A stretch of 64,000 nucleotides of DNA from SIG673 sp045653945. GTDB lineage: Bacteria > Bacillota > Clostridia > Oscillospirales > CAG-272. The stretch covers positions 52,387-116,386 of the forward strand of contig JAZOML010000045.1 in the NCBI GenBank assembly GCA_045653945.1, written 5' to 3'. The translations under genes and the position numbers were made by a program. Shown piece by piece: positions 16,797 through 25,072 of the stretch (position 1 is the first letter of the stretch; every line of letters begins with the position of its first letter). The notes below the pieces were generated by a model, which did no database searches, was not told the DNA's origin, and saw only the letters and a program-made list of their open reading frames with translations.

Positions 16797-18698
16797 TTAA
16801 TCTTTAATTTTTAAATTGGTTACAAATTCAATCAGTGCAGGTAACGGCATAGGCTTTGCGTAATAATAGCCTTGAATACCGTCAACTCCGAATTCTACCA
16901 TTTGGTCAAGCATTTCCTTTGTTTCAATACCCTCTACGATAACGAGAAGTCCCATATCGTGGAAAAGGTCAGTCAGCATATTTACAGGGTTGTTAATTGT
17001 ATGAAGTCTTTCCTGTGCTGATATAAGTGAGGAATCAAGCTTAACTGTTCGGAATGGCAAACGTAAAACACAGTTGAAGTTTGAGTAGCCCGTTCCGAAA
17101 TCGTCAAGATAGAAGGAATATCCGCTTCTTGTAAGACGGCGCATATTTTTTTCCGCTACATCAAGATTTTCAAGGATAACTCTTTCGGTAAATTCAAAGC
17201 TTATTCTTTTATGGTCTATTCCATAACTGTCAATAATGCTGTTAAGCCTGTTTTCAAAGCTCGGGTCAATAAGGTGAAGCATAGGTAGGTTAATTGACGC
17301 TCTGATACCGTTAAGCTCGCTGTTTTCAGCAAGCGCCTTGCAGGTTTGCTCGATAACAAACCAAGAAATAGAGGTTATTTGTCCTGTTTTTTCCGCAATT
17401 GGGATAAATTCGGCAGGACTTATGAACTGCCCGTTTTGTTCCTTAAGTCTTAAAAGCACCTCGACTGAGGTACAGGTACAGCCATTTGTGTTGTAAATAG
17501 GCTGAAACCAAATTTCAAATCCGGCATCAACCGTAATATTTTGCATACGGTTGACAAGATATTTTTTACGGAGTCGGTTTGCTTCAAGGTCAAGAGAGCA
17601 GCTTATGTATTTTTGATTTGCTTCCTTGGCTGCCTCAGATGCATATTCAAGCTTTTCGTAAAGTGTTTCGGCGCTTAATTCATAACGTCCCGAATACTCA
17701 ACGAGTATGTATTCAAAAACCAGTTGTTCATCAATGTATTTAATACCCTGCTCAAGAAAATCCCGAAGCTTCGTCGTTGTATTTGTGCTGCCATCGGGTA
17801 AAAGCACTGCAAAAACCGTTCCGTTAAGATGGTAGCAAAGACCGTCGCCAAACAAACGCTCAAGCGCAAAAGCAAATTGATACAGCAGCTCATCTCCAAC
17901 CTTATGTCCGTAGTGTTGCTTTATAACGTTTAAATTCCGTATTTTAATAAGATAGGTTTTAAAGAGTTGGCGCGCCTTTACACGTTTATTTACTTCGATG
18001 TAAAACGCACTGGTATCGTTTAATTTTGTAAGCTTATTTATGCCCATTCTCTGGCGCTGAAATGCAAGGAAGAAAACAAGCTCGATAAGTGTGATGATAA
18101 GCACTAGAACTACAAGGTCTTCATACAGGAAGTTCATTATAACTCCAAGTGTTATTGCGGGCATACACTCAAGCAGCGCATATTTTACCGCCTTGCTAAG
18201 TCTTTTTCTATGGTTTATGAGGTAAAAGAGTATTAGTAAAATTTGCGGAATAAGGAACATATACGGCAAATTCGATGCAAAGCCCTTTACGTACTGTCCC
18301 TTTGCGTTTGTTGTAAAAATAAAACCAAACGGAAGATTTAAGATAAGAATTAATGCGTAGAAGGAATAACAAATGAGCAAAAATACGTTTGCGAGCTGCA
18401 TATATTTATCATCGAATATATGCTCTGTAATTTTTGCTATGAGGTAAAGGGTTAAAATAGAGGTCGTAAGCAGCATAAAGGCAAAATCAAGCGTGGTAAA
18501 CAAAATTATTTGCGCAGGAGAATTGTTTGCCTGTATAGCAATAGCACTCAAGGTACTGAATATAGCTGACGTAGCAGTCAAAGCAAGACAAACAATATAG
18601 TATTTACTTGCTTTTGTGAGGAAGTTTCTATTCCTTGAAAAGACTATTGTTATTAAAATGAGCAGTCCTGCTGCAAAGCAGTTTCCGACAGTAGCCAT
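16797..18698 (-). CDS. Multi-pass membrane EAL-domain c-di-GMP phosphodiesterase
   Basis: 633 aa. About seven hydrophobic segments fill residues 1-215, a membrane sensory module. A degenerate GGDEF domain (about 235-375) has NGTVF in place of GGDEF. The EAL domain (about 385-630) reads SVEVLLRL (Leu for Ala, catalytic Glu kept), ASINLPM, EFTER, DDFGTGYS, TVKLDSS, EGIET and QGYYYAKPM, so activity is expected. AAAGGAT lies upstream of the ATG. It converges on the fibre operon and is divergent from the diguanylate cyclase gene at 18913, so opposing c-di-GMP enzymes flank a ~210-bp shared regulatory region. Confidence 0.85.
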   Translation of the reverse strand: MATVGNCFAAGLLILITIVFSRNRNFLTKASKYYIVCLALTATSAIFSTLSAIAIQANNSPAQIILFTTLDFAFMLLTTSILTLYLIAKITEHIFDDKYMQLANVFLLICYSFYALILILNLPFGFIFTTNAKGQYVKGFASNLPYMFLIPQILLILFYLINHRKRLSKAVKYALLECMPAITLGVIMNFLYEDLVVLVLIITLIELVFFLAFQRQRMGINKLTKLNDTSAFYIEVNKRVKARQLFKTYLIKIRNLNVIKQHYGHKVGDELLYQFAFALERLFGDGLCYHLNGTVFAVLLPDGSTNTTTKLRDFLEQGIKYIDEQLVFEYILVEYSGRYELSAETLYEKLEYASEAAKEANQKYISCSLDLEANRLRKKYLVNRMQNITVDAGFEIWFQPIYNTNGCTCTSVEVLLRLKEQNGQFISPAEFIPIAEKTGQITSISWFVIEQTCKALAENSELNGIRASINLPMLHLIDPSFENRLNSIIDSYGIDHKRISFEFTERVILENLDVAEKNMRRLTRSGYSFYLDDFGTGYSNFNCVLRLPFRTVKLDSSLISAQERLHTINNPVNMLTDLFHDMGLLVIVEGIETKEMLDQMVEFGVDGIQGYYYAKPMPLPALIEFVTNLKIKD

Positions 18699-18808
18699 TA
18701 TACGTATCCTTTAAATTCCTTCCATATTATTAAAACAACCTATTAGTTATTATATACAATAAAAATACGTTTGTCAATCACAATTAGGCAAAATTATTCA
18801 AAATCCTA

Positions 18809-18837
18809 TTGAAAAAGAGAAAAAAGTGTGCTATACT
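18809..18837 (+). promoter_or_regulatory. Sigma-A promoter of the diguanylate cyclase gene
   Basis: TTGAAA (18809-18814), 17-nt spacer, TATACT (18832-18837). Downstream, GAAAGGACG precedes a six-codon reading frame starting GTG at 18892 whose TAA directly abuts the cyclase ATG (TAAATG), so a coupled mini-leader is possible. Confidence 0.7.
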
Positions 18838-18912
18838 AATATATATTAAGTAAAATTTTGCGCCCTGAAATACACCGAAAGGACGTATATAGTGAAGAAA
18901 AGAGGCGACTAA

Positions 18913-20496
18913 ATGAAGTCGATACAGACTAAAATTTTAACCATAATTATATCCGCGATGCTGCTTTTAACAACGGTTATCAGTGTTATCAGCTTGATAT
19001 ATATGGGAAAAATGTTGGATGAGGACTCTGATATTATAACTGAGTCGGTAACAAATACCGAAACACTACGAATTAACAATGTGCTTCGTGAGGTGGAGTA
19101 CGTTACGCAAACGATGAGTAACTACGTTTATTCGTCGATTAACGACGGCGTACAAAAGCTTTATGATGACGCCTACCGATTGCAGTATCTTGAAGCTGCA
19201 AGGGAAACGTTTAGTGCAGTAGTTGGAAATCTTCCTGAGGTTGCATCGTACCACCTTCGCTTTAATCCCCAAATCGGCGGCCCAAAGTCAGGATTTTTTA
19301 TAAGTAAGGTTCTGGGCGATTCGAAATTCTACGAGCTTGACCCTACCGACATTTCCAATATAGAAAGCTTGACATACGAGCAAATTTGTTGGTATACCGA
19401 GCCGCAAAATAAGAAGGGCGCAGTTTGGATCAATCCCTACGTAAAGCCAAACAGTAATATAAAGATAATTTCTTACGCTATTCCGATATATAATAATAAC
19501 ACATTTATCGGTGTTATCGGAGTTGACGTTGAATTTTCCAAAATAACCGATATGGTAAGTGATATTTCGGTTTACGATAACGGCTTTGCATACCTTGCTG
19601 GAAATGGCGAAAATGAAATATTCTTTTCGCCTGTTAGCGAACATAAGCTTGAACAAGCACATACCGACCACGGCTTTGCTGAGGATAGCAATACACTCAG
19701 AAACGGGATGCGCCTCGTAATTCACGCGGATTACAGCGATATCCAAAAAGATAGCTACCGTATGATTATAATTATAATAGCGATAGCATTTTTCCTCCTC
19801 GCAGCGTTTATTTTAATTACCTATTTCCTTACCAAGGCAATAGTTAAGCCTTTAAAACAGCTTACTGGAGCTGCGGAAATGCTTGCGGACGGTAAAACCG
19901 AGCTTGACCTTGCCGAGTGTAAAACCAACGACGAAATAGGTATTCTTGCCGATGTGTTTGAAAAAACGGCGGAAAAGCTTCATAGCTATATGGGTTATAT
20001 TAATGCCCTCGCTTATAAGGATTCGCTCACAAGCGTTAAAAACCGTACGGCGTATAACGAAATGGCAACCGAAAACGACGTCAATATAAAAATGGGAAAT
20101 ATTGAGAGCTTCGGAGTTTTTGTTGCTGATATTAACAACTTAAAGATAACCAATGATAAATACGGCCACGAGATTGGCAATAAGCTTATAATCAAGGTTG
20201 CAAGAGTAATTTGCGACGTATTCAAGCGCAGCCCTGTATACCGAATAGGCGGCGACGAGTTTGCGGTACTTCTTCGCGGCGCAGACCTTGAAAACTGTGA
20301 GCAGCTTATAAACGAAATGGACTTAAAAATCAGCGACAGTACTATTGAGATCGGCGACGATATAATTGACGTTTCCGTTGCGCGCGGTGTGGCAATATAT
20401 GACCCTGAGCACGATGTTTGCTTTGAGGATATATTTGAACGTGCCGATAAAAAGATGTACGAGCATAAGCGCAAAAAACAATCCGGCGGCAAGTAA
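18913..20496 (+). CDS. Cache-HAMP-GGDEF diguanylate cyclase
   Basis: 527 aa. Membrane segment 1 (about residues 7-29), extracellular double-Cache-like sensory domain (about 35-280, containing WINPYV and AIPIY...GVIGVDV typical of dCache), membrane segment 2 (about 285-306), HAMP linker (IVKPLKQLTGAAEMLADG) and GGDEF domain. The signature RIGGDEFA (residues 444-451) is intact, with YKDSLTSVKNRTAY and KITNDKYGHEIGN also canonical, so it should make c-di-GMP from two GTP. No RxxD inhibitory site precedes GGDEF, suggesting no product feedback. Start fixed by GAGGCG seven nt before the ATG. It sits next to two predicted phosphodiesterases and the fibre operon. Confidence 0.9.
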   Translation: MKSIQTKILTIIISAMLLLTTVISVISLIYMGKMLDEDSDIITESVTNTETLRINNVLREVEYVTQTMSNYVYSSINDGVQKLYDDAYRLQYLEAARETFSAVVGNLPEVASYHLRFNPQIGGPKSGFFISKVLGDSKFYELDPTDISNIESLTYEQICWYTEPQNKKGAVWINPYVKPNSNIKIISYAIPIYNNNTFIGVIGVDVEFSKITDMVSDISVYDNGFAYLAGNGENEIFFSPVSEHKLEQAHTDHGFAEDSNTLRNGMRLVIHADYSDIQKDSYRMIIIIIAIAFFLLAAFILITYFLTKAIVKPLKQLTGAAEMLADGKTELDLAECKTNDEIGILADVFEKTAEKLHSYMGYINALAYKDSLTSVKNRTAYNEMATENDVNIKMGNIESFGVFVADINNLKITNDKYGHEIGNKLIIKVARVICDVFKRSPVYRIGGDEFAVLLRGADLENCEQLINEMDLKISDSTIEIGDDIIDVSVARGVAIYDPEHDVCFEDIFERADKKMYEHKRKKQSGGK

Positions 20497-20508
20497 AAAA
20501 ATAATAAA

Positions 20509-20546
20509 AAGTCTTCCTTTTGAACATCAAAGGGAAGACTTTTTTA
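20509..20546 (+). terminator. Rho-independent terminator after the cyclase gene
   Basis: AAGTCTTCC...GGGAAGACTT stem (about 14 bp, one G-T pair) followed by TTTTTT. Confidence 0.9.
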
Positions 20547-20609
20547 TAAGCTTAGAAGAGCTTTTGACAAGTTACGGGTGCGATTGAATTGATAAAAACT
20601 GCTTTTTTA

Positions 20610-21269
20610 TCAGAACGAAAGCTCGAATTCAAAGTCTATAAGCCCGAACTCGTTTGGTGTTGCATCGGTTGGTAGGTATACGTCAAGACAGCCGTCGCTT
20701 GTAATTTCAATAAGCACGCTACTGCCCGATAAATTAATAAGGGATACACTGTCGCCGTTTTCGTCTGTTAAGGTAACCTTTTCGGTTGGCGCAAGTGAGC
20801 GGGGAAGCGCATCCTCATACGGCATATCGTCAAGTGTTGGTGAATCTATTCCAAACGGGAAACGGAGCACTGCCTCGTATCCCTCGTTCTCCGTAAATCC
20901 GTTTGGAAGGTTAAGAGAGGCGTTAAAGCTTAATACGTCGCTGTTGTCATTTAAAACGGCGGCGTTGTAAAAAATAACGGGCTCGTTTATCAAAGCAAGA
21001 GCTCCAACGTCGATAATCGGCGGAGCTACGGCAAGTTGCGTTTCGAAAACGGCAGTTTGGCCTCGCCTGCATTTTTGTATTGTCGCGTGGGTACAATAGG
21101 AATAAGTGTCGTGCTTTCCTATCAGAAGCGTCGGCATTTCAAAAAATACCCTGCCGCTTTCCTTGTGTGATACGGTAAACGTTCCGTTGTCGCAGGCGAG
21201 AATATGCAGAAAATCGTTTTCCGCACTTTTTGCACTTTCACTGTAATTCGTGCCGTTGAAAAATTTCAT
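20610..21269 (-). CDS. Conserved-type hypothetical protein, beta-rich
   Basis: 219 aa, AAAAAGGAAAC before the ATG and its own promoter. No signal peptide, membrane segment or recognisable catalytic motif. The composition (many Thr, Asn, Phe, Val; short turns such as TDENGDSVSL) suggests a soluble beta-sandwich. It starts MKFFNGTNYSESAKSAENDF. Monocistronic, divergent from the MFS gene. I do not recognise the family. Confidence 0.6.
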   Translation of the reverse strand: MKFFNGTNYSESAKSAENDFLHILACDNGTFTVSHKESGRVFFEMPTLLIGKHDTYSYCTHATIQKCRRGQTAVFETQLAVAPPIIDVGALALINEPVIFYNAAVLNDNSDVLSFNASLNLPNGFTENEGYEAVLRFPFGIDSPTLDDMPYEDALPRSLAPTEKVTLTDENGDSVSLINLSGSSVLIEITSDGCLDVYLPTDATPNEFGLIDFEFELSF

Positions 21270-21303
21270 ATTTTTGTTTCCTTTTTGTCATTACTGTACC
21301 TCA

Positions 21304-21333
21304 ATTTTAACACATACGTCCCCCTTGTGTCAA
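21304..21333 (-). promoter_or_regulatory. Sigma-A promoter for the minus-strand gene at 20610
   Basis: On the minus strand, TTGACA (21333-21328), 18-nt spacer, TAAAAT (21309-21304), about 35 nt before the start codon. Confidence 0.75.
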
Positions 21334-21410
21334 GTTTTTCAGGCAAAATAATAAAAAATAGGTAAATAATATTAAAATTTACAAAAAAAACAAGAAAAAA
21401 GTGTAACTAA

Positions 21411-21428
21411 GTGATATAATTATATCAC
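21411..21428. promoter_or_regulatory. Perfect 18-bp palindrome before the MFS gene (operator candidate)
   Basis: GTGATATAATTATATCAC is self-complementary and contains a TATAAT that could be the -10 box of the MFS gene. ACTAAGT occurs as a direct repeat on both sides. A repressor dimer here would block transcription. No good -35 box is seen at the right distance, which fits a regulated promoter. Confidence 0.5.
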
Positions 21429-21462
21429 TAAGTAGGTAAAACAGTTCGGGAGATGATAAAAA

Positions 21463-22800
21463 GTGAAATTGAACACCAAACGTACTCTGCTTGTCGGCCT
21501 TGCGTTTTTTACAATTCAAGCTATATGGCAGATGTACAACACAGAGGTCCCTCTGATGCTCGAAAAAATGCTTTCGGATACAGAGGCGACCATATTCCAT
21601 GCGGCAAAAACCACTGTAATAAACTTTATAATGACTATTGATAACATACTTGCATTATTTATGCTACCGCTATTTGGTGTTCTTTCGGATAAAACGCACA
21701 CCCGTATTGGCAAAAGAATGCCGTATATTCTTGTAGGAACGGCATTTTCGGTAACATTTCTTATACTGATGCCGATATTCTATGCGATAGACTCATTTAT
21801 TGGATTCTTCGTTGCACTTGGCGGACTGCTTCTCGCTATGAGTGTATATCGTTCACCTGCGGTTGCTCTTATGCCTGACGTAACGCCAAAGCCTCTACGT
21901 TCAAAAGCAAATGCACTTATAAATCTTATGGGTGCTGCGGGAATGATATTAATCCTCGTCGCTACGATGGTTATCGGAAAAATAGCGGACGGAAAGTTAT
22001 TTTACATAGTTTTATTTACATTCTGCGGCGTTATGGTAGTTGCTGCTATAACCGCAATGTATTTCTCTGTTGACGAAAATCAGTTGCTCTCCGAGATGCC
22101 TGATGACGAGCCTGAAACCGAAGAAGAACGTATGCATAGAGAGGGTAAGGGAATACATATCCACGCAACAGTAAAAACCAGCCTAGTATTCCTTCTTATT
22201 GCCGTTGCGATGTGGTATATGGCATACGGCTGTATTGAAACAAACTTTTCCAGATATGCGGTTAATAACCTTGGTATGAACGAGTCCACTAAGGCAATAC
22301 CGATGCTTGTTGCTACAGGCGCTTCGCTTATTGGCTTTGTCCCGCTTGGCGTACTGTCAAGTAAGATAGGCAGAAAAAAGATGGTTATGATAGGCGTCGG
22401 CGTGCTTACGCTTGCGGCGCTTGTAGGTAGCTTTGCTACAAATCTTATCGTTCTTTATATTCTTTTTGCGTTCATTGGTGTTTCGTGGGCGGCGATAAAC
22501 GTAAACTCATACCCGATGGTTGTTGAAATGGCAAAGGGTGCGGATATCGGACGCTACACGGGATACTATTACACCTTCCAAACGGCGGCACAAATAGCAA
22601 CACCTCTTTTCAGCGGTTTACTTATCGACGTATTTGAAAGTGTATTCAAATCCGCATTTAATCAAGACGGACTTGGTATGAAGGTACTTTTCCCGTATTC
22701 CGTAGTATTCTTGGTCTTGGCTCTTATTGCTATGCTATTCGTAAAACACGGTGATTCAAAGGAAGCAGATATACAAAAGCTTAAGGAAACAACAAACTGA
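21463..22800 (+). CDS. MFS transporter, probably sugar (GPH/SUT-like)
   Basis: 445 aa with about 12 hydrophobic segments and a charged central loop (about residues 205-235). GTG start with GGGAG ten nt upstream. The DKTHTRIGKRMPYIL loop after helix 2 and the SKIGRKKMV loop in the second half are MFS signature loops; the R-x-G-[KR]-R-x-P pattern is typical of GPH-type cation symporters. Substrate not determinable. The palindrome 35 nt upstream suggests control by a dedicated repressor. The glycerophosphodiesterase gene follows after 35 nt, so the two may be co-transcribed up to the terminator at 23654. Confidence 0.82.
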   Translation: MKLNTKRTLLVGLAFFTIQAIWQMYNTEVPLMLEKMLSDTEATIFHAAKTTVINFIMTIDNILALFMLPLFGVLSDKTHTRIGKRMPYILVGTAFSVTFLILMPIFYAIDSFIGFFVALGGLLLAMSVYRSPAVALMPDVTPKPLRSKANALINLMGAAGMILILVATMVIGKIADGKLFYIVLFTFCGVMVVAAITAMYFSVDENQLLSEMPDDEPETEEERMHREGKGIHIHATVKTSLVFLLIAVAMWYMAYGCIETNFSRYAVNNLGMNESTKAIPMLVATGASLIGFVPLGVLSSKIGRKKMVMIGVGVLTLAALVGSFATNLIVLYILFAFIGVSWAAINVNSYPMVVEMAKGADIGRYTGYYYTFQTAAQIATPLFSGLLIDVFESVFKSAFNQDGLGMKVLFPYSVVFLVLALIAMLFVKHGDSKEADIQKLKETTN

Positions 22801-22835
22801 TTTTTTACACTTATCGTGAAAGGCGGTAAATCTAT

Positions 22836-23642
22836 ATGAAAAAAAGATATATTGCATTTGTTGCAGCGACTGCAGCGGCGGGAGCTTATCTTGGAGCTAT
22901 TTGCCCAAGATTAAAGGGTAAGCCCGATATGTCCTCGTTTGAGGGCAAGGTATTTGCGCATAGAGGTATGTTTGGAGCAGAACACCCCGAAAATAGCCTC
23001 GGTGCATTTCAAAAAGCGGTTGAAAACGGCTACGGTATAGAGCTTGACGTTCAACTTTCGTCTGATGGCGAGGTGGTTGTTTTCCACGACACCAGTCTGC
23101 TCCGTTTGTATGGCGAAAATATTTCGGTAAATTCCCTTACTGCTGATGAGCTTAAGGAATACGGCATTCCCACACTTCGTGAGGCGCTTGAAATTATTGA
23201 CGGCAAGGTGCCCGTAATAGTTGAGCTTAAGGGCGAAACAAAGGATATTTCGATTGCTCCCATAACCGCAGAGGTACTTGATGAATATGTTGGAGAGTAC
23301 TGCGTTGAATCGTTTAACCCATTTATTATAAAGTGGTTTAAGAATTGCCGTCCTGACGTTATCAGGGGACAGCTTTCGGGCTCTCACCTGACTGAGGGAA
23401 AGAAGAGTATAAAGTTCTTTATGCTTGAAAATCTTATGTTCAACTTTATTTCGCGTCCCGACTTTATCGCTTACGACCATAAGTCCAGAGCCAAGATTTC
23501 TCTTGCGCTTTGCAGAAAGCTCTTTAATATTCCCGTATTTGCGTGGACAATAAAGACCTCTGAGGAGTGGAGCGCTTGTGCTGATAAGTTTGACGCATAC
23601 ATTTGCGACGGACTTCCCAAAAAGCGTAACGTAAAAAAGTAA
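22836..23642 (+). CDS. Glycerophosphodiester phosphodiesterase
   Basis: 268 aa, GAAAGGCGG before the ATG. An N-terminal hydrophobic segment (about residues 4-22) may be a membrane anchor. The catalytic core is clear: FAHRGMFG...HPENS (His of the HRG motif), IELDVQLSSDGEVVVFHD (metal-binding Glu and Asp plus second His), VIVELKGE, and SFNPFIIKWFK. These enzymes split deacylated phospholipids into glycerol-3-phosphate and an alcohol using Ca2+ or Mg2+. Follows the MFS gene. Confidence 0.9.
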   Translation: MKKRYIAFVAATAAAGAYLGAICPRLKGKPDMSSFEGKVFAHRGMFGAEHPENSLGAFQKAVENGYGIELDVQLSSDGEVVVFHDTSLLRLYGENISVNSLTADELKEYGIPTLREALEIIDGKVPVIVELKGETKDISIAPITAEVLDEYVGEYCVESFNPFIIKWFKNCRPDVIRGQLSGSHLTEGKKSIKFFMLENLMFNFISRPDFIAYDHKSRAKISLALCRKLFNIPVFAWTIKTSEEWSACADKFDAYICDGLPKKRNVKK

Positions 23643-23653
23643 TTTTCAAAATA

Positions 23654-23688
23654 TAAAAAAGACCAAATCGTTTGATTTGGTCTTTTTT
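23654..23688. terminator. Rho-independent terminator, probably bidirectional
   Basis: AAAAAAGACCAAATC / GATTTGGTCTTTTTT stem around a short GTTT loop, between the convergent phosphodiesterase gene and the gene at 23693. Confidence 0.92.
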
Positions 23689-23692
23689 GCGT

Positions 23693-24439
23693 TCACGTGG
23701 CGGCTTTGACATAAATATAAGCCTTTTTTTCTTTTCCGATTCGGCGCACTAGTCCAAGTTCATTCAAAAGATAGAGAAGATACCTTGCTTCGGCAACGCT
23801 TACGCTGTTTGCTTTAGCAAAATCACTTGACGTGAAGGATTCTGCGCTTATATTTGTCAGAAATGAAAGATAAAAATTGGGGTAGTCAATATTTTCAATT
23901 TTAATAAGCTCAGTGGGTACTTTTTCAACCGAAACGGGTTTTTGAAACGGTTTGCGGTTCTCTTTTGTGCCGTTGAATATCCTCGTTTCGTCAATTTTTA
24001 AATACACTGCTTTGATAGTAAGATTGCGGTGTGGCAAAAATTCCCGTATTGCGGAAAGCTCGGAAACGGTATCGTAAAGCGTAGACTTTTTCGGGCTTTT
24101 TCTCACTGTCGTTTCGCCGCTTTCCGAATAGATAGAAATGATACGCTTTTCGCTGATGATAGGATAAATTACGGTTACGGGGTGGCTTTGCAGTAGTTTT
24201 TCGAGCTTTTTTCTTAAAAGCCCGAAGCTTTTTGTTTGTATTTCGGTAATCTCGTAAAAATCGCTATCGGTGGCATCGCAAATAAATTCCTCTACTTTTA
24301 CCTCGTGATATTCGTCATTTGGTTGGAAGAAATATTTAAGCGTTCCGTGAACACGGTGCTCGGTTTTTGTTCCGATTACGTTCTTTGGTGGTATTCTCAT
24401 TGCCGCCATAACGGCAAGCTCAAAAAGCTCGTTTTTCAA
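23693..24439 (-). CDS. Unknown protein with PD-(D/E)xK-like core and C-terminal winged helix
   Basis: 248 aa, TTG start supported by AAGGGAG seven nt upstream. Residues about 45-95 read EEFICDATDSDFYEITEIQTKSFGLLRKKLEKLL then HPVTVIYPI; the Glu...Asp...YEI-x-E-x-Q-T arrangement recalls PD-(D/E)xK nuclease-like families (I think of DUF8091-type proteins, from memory). The last ~65 residues (FTSSDFAKANSVSVAEARYLLYLLNELGLVRRI) look like a winged helix-turn-helix. A DNA-binding, nuclease-derived role is inferred. It is a single-gene unit between the phosphodiesterase and the divergent spoVA genes. Confidence 0.55.
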   Translation of the reverse strand: MKNELFELAVMAAMRIPPKNVIGTKTEHRVHGTLKYFFQPNDEYHEVKVEEFICDATDSDFYEITEIQTKSFGLLRKKLEKLLQSHPVTVIYPIISEKRIISIYSESGETTVRKSPKKSTLYDTVSELSAIREFLPHRNLTIKAVYLKIDETRIFNGTKENRKPFQKPVSVEKVPTELIKIENIDYPNFYLSFLTNISAESFTSSDFAKANSVSVAEARYLLYLLNELGLVRRIGKEKKAYIYVKAAT

Positions 24440-24621
24440 CTGACATCTCCCTTGTTCTTAAAAAATCGTTGTTGTGGGTTAGAACGAAATGTATTTTTAA
24501 TGTTTTGCAATTCAATTATATCACATTCATTTAAAAAAATAAATACCCCTTTGCAAAAAAAAGAATAAACCGGCTTCAGGTGTTAAAACTAAGAAAAATA
24601 TTCAAGAAAGCGGATATAAAA

Positions 24622-25071
24622 ATGACAAACGAAGAATACAAAAAATATGCTAAAAAACACGCGCCAAGCTCACCCATAGTTAAAAATTCGGCATACGCAT
24701 TTCTTGTTGGCGGCAGCATTTGTGCTATCGGTCAGGGACTAATGTATATCTACACTGCGCTTGGACTTGAAAAGACTGTTGCAAGTACTCTGGTGTCTGT
24801 AACTATGGTTTTCCTGTCGGTAGTTCTTACTGCGCTTGACTTGTATGACGGCATAGCGAAATATGGCGGCGCGGGTACGCTCGTACCGATTACAGGGTTT
24901 GCAAATGCGGTGGTTTCGCCTGCGATTGATAACAAAGCCGAAGGGTACGTGCTTGGACTTGGAGCTAAAATTTTTACGATAGCGGGGCCTGTAATTTTGT
25001 ACGGTACGCTATCTTCGGTTATCTACGGAGTGGTCATTGTAATTATACAAATGATGAAGGGTGGTATGTGA
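24622..25071 (+). CDS. spoVAC: Stage V sporulation protein AC
   Basis: 149 aa, matching the usual ~150. The ATG at 24622 (MTNEEYKKYAKKHAPSSP) fits the family start; an in-frame GTG at 24580 would add 14 basic residues and cannot be excluded. The motif YAFLVGGSICAIGQGL is characteristic, with four to five hydrophobic segments. SpoVAC is an inner-spore-membrane channel component for dipicolinic acid uptake and release. The next gene starts 1 nt after its stop. The typical set spoVAC-D-E is complete; spoVAA, AB and AF are not here. Confidence 0.93.
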   Translation: MTNEEYKKYAKKHAPSSPIVKNSAYAFLVGGSICAIGQGLMYIYTALGLEKTVASTLVSVTMVFLSVVLTALDLYDGIAKYGGAGTLVPITGFANAVVSPAIDNKAEGYVLGLGAKIFTIAGPVILYGTLSSVIYGVVIVIIQMMKGGM

Positions 25072-25072
25072 A

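Noticed and set aside
24555..24621. A sigma-G promoter before spoVAC
   Set aside because: Expected on biological grounds and GAATA is present, but no convincing -10 element at the right spacing was found, so it is not listed.
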